Below are positions 54,213 to 64,000 of a stretch of 64,000 nt of DNA, piece after piece; position 1 is the stretch's first letter, and every line of letters starts with the position of its first letter. Source of the stretch: Croceibacterium xixiisoli (GTDB lineage Bacteria > Pseudomonadota > Alphaproteobacteria > Sphingomonadales > Sphingomonadaceae); assembly GCF_009827305.1 (NCBI RefSeq), contig NZ_WTYJ01000003.1, forward strand, positions 124,001-188,000, written 5' to 3'. Position numbers and translations under genes: made by a program. The notes beneath the pieces were generated by a model. The model did not search any database. It saw only the letters and a list, made by a program, of their open reading frames with translations, and was not told the origin of the DNA.

Positions 54213-54228
54213 AAAGAGGCACCTCTTT
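54213..54228 (+). promoter_or_regulatory. Inverted repeat at the rpoB ribosome-binding site
   Basis: AAAGAGG-CA-CCTCTTT just before the rpoB ATG at 54231. The Shine-Dalgarno-like AGAGG is inside the left arm, so folding would hide it. The tight loop (2 nt, or 4 with one pair open) makes the hairpin modest. Confidence 0.45.
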
Positions 54229-54230
54229 CT

Positions 54231-58397
<4,167 letters not shown>

Positions 58398-58406
58398 CGG
58401 GCGGCG

Positions 58407-58433
58407 GGGCGGTTCCGCTGATCGGAACCGCCC
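58407..58433 (+). other. Intercistronic hairpin between rpoB and rpoC
   Basis: A perfect 11-bp stem, GGGCGGTTCCG paired with CGGAACCGCCC (CTGAT loop), followed by ACCCCCTT. It lies 10 nt after the rpoB stop and 44 nt before rpoC. Without a T-run it is more likely an RNA stability, processing or partial attenuation site than a full terminator. Confidence 0.6.
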
Positions 58434-58476
58434 ACCCCCTTCGCCCCTGTTTATCCCTGCACACGGGAATTGAGAC

Positions 58477-62775
<4,299 letters not shown>

Positions 62776-62796
62776 GCCCGGCTGACAGGCTCAAAC

Positions 62797-62832
62797 AAAA
62801 ACCCCGCCGGAGCGATCCGGTGGGGTTTTTTG
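62797..62832 (+). terminator. Intrinsic terminator of rpoBC
   Basis: AACCCCGCCGGA (62800-62811) pairs with TCCGGTGGGGTT (62816-62827; one wobble), GCGA loop, followed by TTTTTG. It is 21 nt past the rpoC stop. Confidence 0.92.
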
Positions 62833-62897
62833 TTCAGCACGACCCTCAGCTGCCTGCCTGATCGGAACCGCATGCGCGCATATGACGTTCGCTCTCT

Positions 62898-63371
62898 ATG
62901 CGCATGTCCTGCATTCCGCTGCTATCGTTTCTCGTCCTGGCAACGGCTTGCGACGACAGTGGCGGTTCGAATGCGGGCAATGCGATCAACGCGGTCCTGC
63001 CGGGGCATTCTGTCATCACCGGGCAAGGCGGGTTGATCGGCGAATATCGGGTGGCGAGCATCAATGGCCTCCCGCTTGATGGAGAGATTGGCATTGCGCT
63101 GTCGATCAAGGGCGCCCTGCTGTCGTTCGAGCCGACCTGTGCCGGTTTCGTCTGGAACATCGGTTTTACCGGTGATCGCCTCCGCACGTCACGACATCGT
63201 GCCGCTCAAGGACCCGATGGCATGCCGCCACCCGTATGCGCCATAGCCGTCGCTCCCGAACAGGCCGCACTCGCCCGTGCGCTCGATGCCGTCAGCCGGG
63301 CCGAACGGACGCCTTCCAACGGCATTCTGCTGTCGGGCGAAGGGAGCAGTGTGCTGTTGTTCTCGCAATAG
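62898..63371 (+). CDS. Small exported hypothetical protein (possible lipoprotein)
   Basis: A 157-residue protein with a short signal (MRMSCIPLLSFLVLATAC) whose Cys18 may be lipidated, though ATAC is an imperfect lipobox. The mature part contains GLIGEYRVASINGLPLDGE and LSFEPTCAGFVWNIGF, loosely resembling META/HslJ-type beta domains; I would not insist on that. A second ATG at 62904 is equally possible and neither has a clear ribosome-binding site. It is separated from rpoC by the terminator. Function unknown. Confidence 0.65.
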   Translation: MRMSCIPLLSFLVLATACDDSGGSNAGNAINAVLPGHSVITGQGGLIGEYRVASINGLPLDGEIGIALSIKGALLSFEPTCAGFVWNIGFTGDRLRTSRHRAAQGPDGMPPPVCAIAVAPEQAALARALDAVSRAERTPSNGILLSGEGSSVLLFSQ

Positions 63372-63462
63372 GTGCATCGCTTGCTGGGCTGTGGCGCGGG
63401 TAGTGCGCGCTCGCCAGCATCGCGTGCTTTCGCCGACGGGCTTTCTTGGCTAGCGCGAGCTC

Positions 63463-64000
63463 ATGACGATCATCACACGTTTCGCCCCTTCGCCCACCGG
63501 CACGCTGCATGTCGGCAATATCCGCACGGCTCTGCATAACTGGATGCTGGCGCAGCAAGCGGGCGGGCAATTCCTGCTGCGCATCGACGATACCGATGCA
63601 GCGCGGAGTGAGGAGCGCTTCGTCGATGGCATTCGCGCCGATCTCGCCTGGCTGGGGCTGGAGCCGATGGGTGAAGAGCGTCAGTCCGCCCGCTTGGCCC
63701 TGTATGAGGCGGCGTTCGAACGGCTTCAGGCTTCGGGGCGCGTCTATCGAGCCTACGAAACCGCGCAGGAACTTGATCTGAAGCGCAAGATCGCGCTGGG
63801 GCGTGGGCTACCACCGATCTATGACCGTGCAGCTCTGGCACTGACCGACGCCGATCACGCCGCGCAGCGGGCCTCGGGCGTTGCCCCGCACTGGCGCTTC
63901 AAGCTCGATCATGCCGAACCCATCCGCTGGGATGATAGCGTGCGCGGCGCGCAGCTTTTTGATGCAGCGCAATTGTCCGATCCCGTGGTACGCCGCGCCG
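63463..64000 (+). CDS. gltX: Glutamate--tRNA ligase (N-terminal part, continues past window)
   Basis: The first 179 residues of glutamyl-tRNA synthetase. The class I HIGH-type motif is in [20 protein letters not shown], followed by [20 protein letters not shown] and [20 protein letters not shown]. No stop occurs before the right edge, so the gene is cut by the window. Unlike the GluQRS at 5791-6681 it lacks the cysteine cluster after the first helix pair ([12 protein letters not shown] instead), as in the alphaproteobacterial GltX group with YDRAAL insertion. The ATG is the only sensible start, with no strong ribosome-binding site. Confidence 0.92.
   Translation, partial: MTIITRFAPSPTGTLHVGNIRTALHNWMLAQQAGGQFLLRIDDTDAARSEERFVDGIRADLAWLGLEPMGEERQSARLALYEAAFERLQASGRVYRAYETAQELDLKRKIALGRGLPPIYDRAALALTDADHAAQRASGVAPHWRFKLDHAEPIRWDDSVRGAQLFDAAQLSDPVVRRA

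Overview
The window is GC-rich, densely coding chromosome of an alphaproteobacterium, most likely a sphingomonad (Sphingomonadales). The markers behind this are an intact CtrA response regulator, an NADP-malic enzyme fused to a phosphotransacetylase domain, a DUF4167 protein next to hisS-prfA-prmC, a DUF4112 protein, and a CIRCE-controlled groES-groEL operon. Almost everything is core genome. The one clear mobile element is an IS110-family insertion between a CDC48-type ATPase gene and polA. No tRNA, rRNA or CRISPR array was seen.

Layout. 1-3.6 kb: end of a solute-binding protein gene, a DUF4112 membrane protein, mutS. 3.6-6.7 kb (minus): small acidic protein, 3-hydroxyacyl-CoA dehydrogenase, and a compact operon gluQ - HIG1-like membrane protein - cobalamin adenosyltransferase. 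6.8-10.4 kb (plus): HNH endonuclease, malic enzyme, small lipoprotein. 10.7-15.7 kb: two convergent GGDEF-EAL cyclic-di-GMP proteins, one soluble and one membrane-bound. 15.9-22.1 kb (minus): trmB, ctrA, rpoN, lptB, a MATE pump, ppa. 22.3-26.2 kb: luciferase-like flavin oxidoreductase, DUF1345 protein, exported M61 peptidase. 26.3-33.4 kb (plus): hisS, prfA, prmC, DUF4167, lnt, metK. 33.5-37.0 kb (minus): MFS transporter, glutathione S-transferase and a two-subunit 3-oxoacid CoA-transferase. 37.1-37.35 kb: a gene-free stretch ending in a perfect plus-strand terminator, taken as a candidate small RNA. 37.5-44.1 kb: CDC48-type ATPase, IS110 element, polA. 44.3-51.5 kb: two tandem hendecad-repeat lipoproteins, a class A beta-lactamase-like hydrolase, an exported methyltransferase, groES-groEL, a second MATE pump, a cytochrome c lipoprotein. 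51.7-64 kb: rplJ-rplL (minus), a three-gene module with a 36-residue lipoprotein, DUF2975 and HTH proteins (minus), rpoB-rpoC (plus), a small lipoprotein, and the start of gltX.

How the parts work together. The region is rich in the information-processing core: transcription (rpoB, rpoC, rpoN), translation (rplJ, rplL, hisS, gltX, prfA, prmC, trmB, gluQ), replication and repair (polA, mutS), protein folding (groES, groEL) and cell-cycle control (ctrA).

The most interesting points are: (i) the candidate small RNA at about 37.2 kb, and a second orphan plus-strand terminator at 46.3 kb; (ii) a glutathione S-transferase that appears to start at a CTG codon overlapping the upstream stop codon; (iii) the IS110 element with 11/12 inverted repeats, a REP-like flank and a 32-nt perfect palindrome beside it; (iv) the tandem hendecad lipoproteins; (v) the usual rplJL-rpoBC order broken by inversion of rplJL and insertion of a small regulatory module; (vi) a CDC48-type double AAA ATPase in a bacterium. 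No clearly new multi-gene system, such as a defence island or biosynthetic cluster, is visible.
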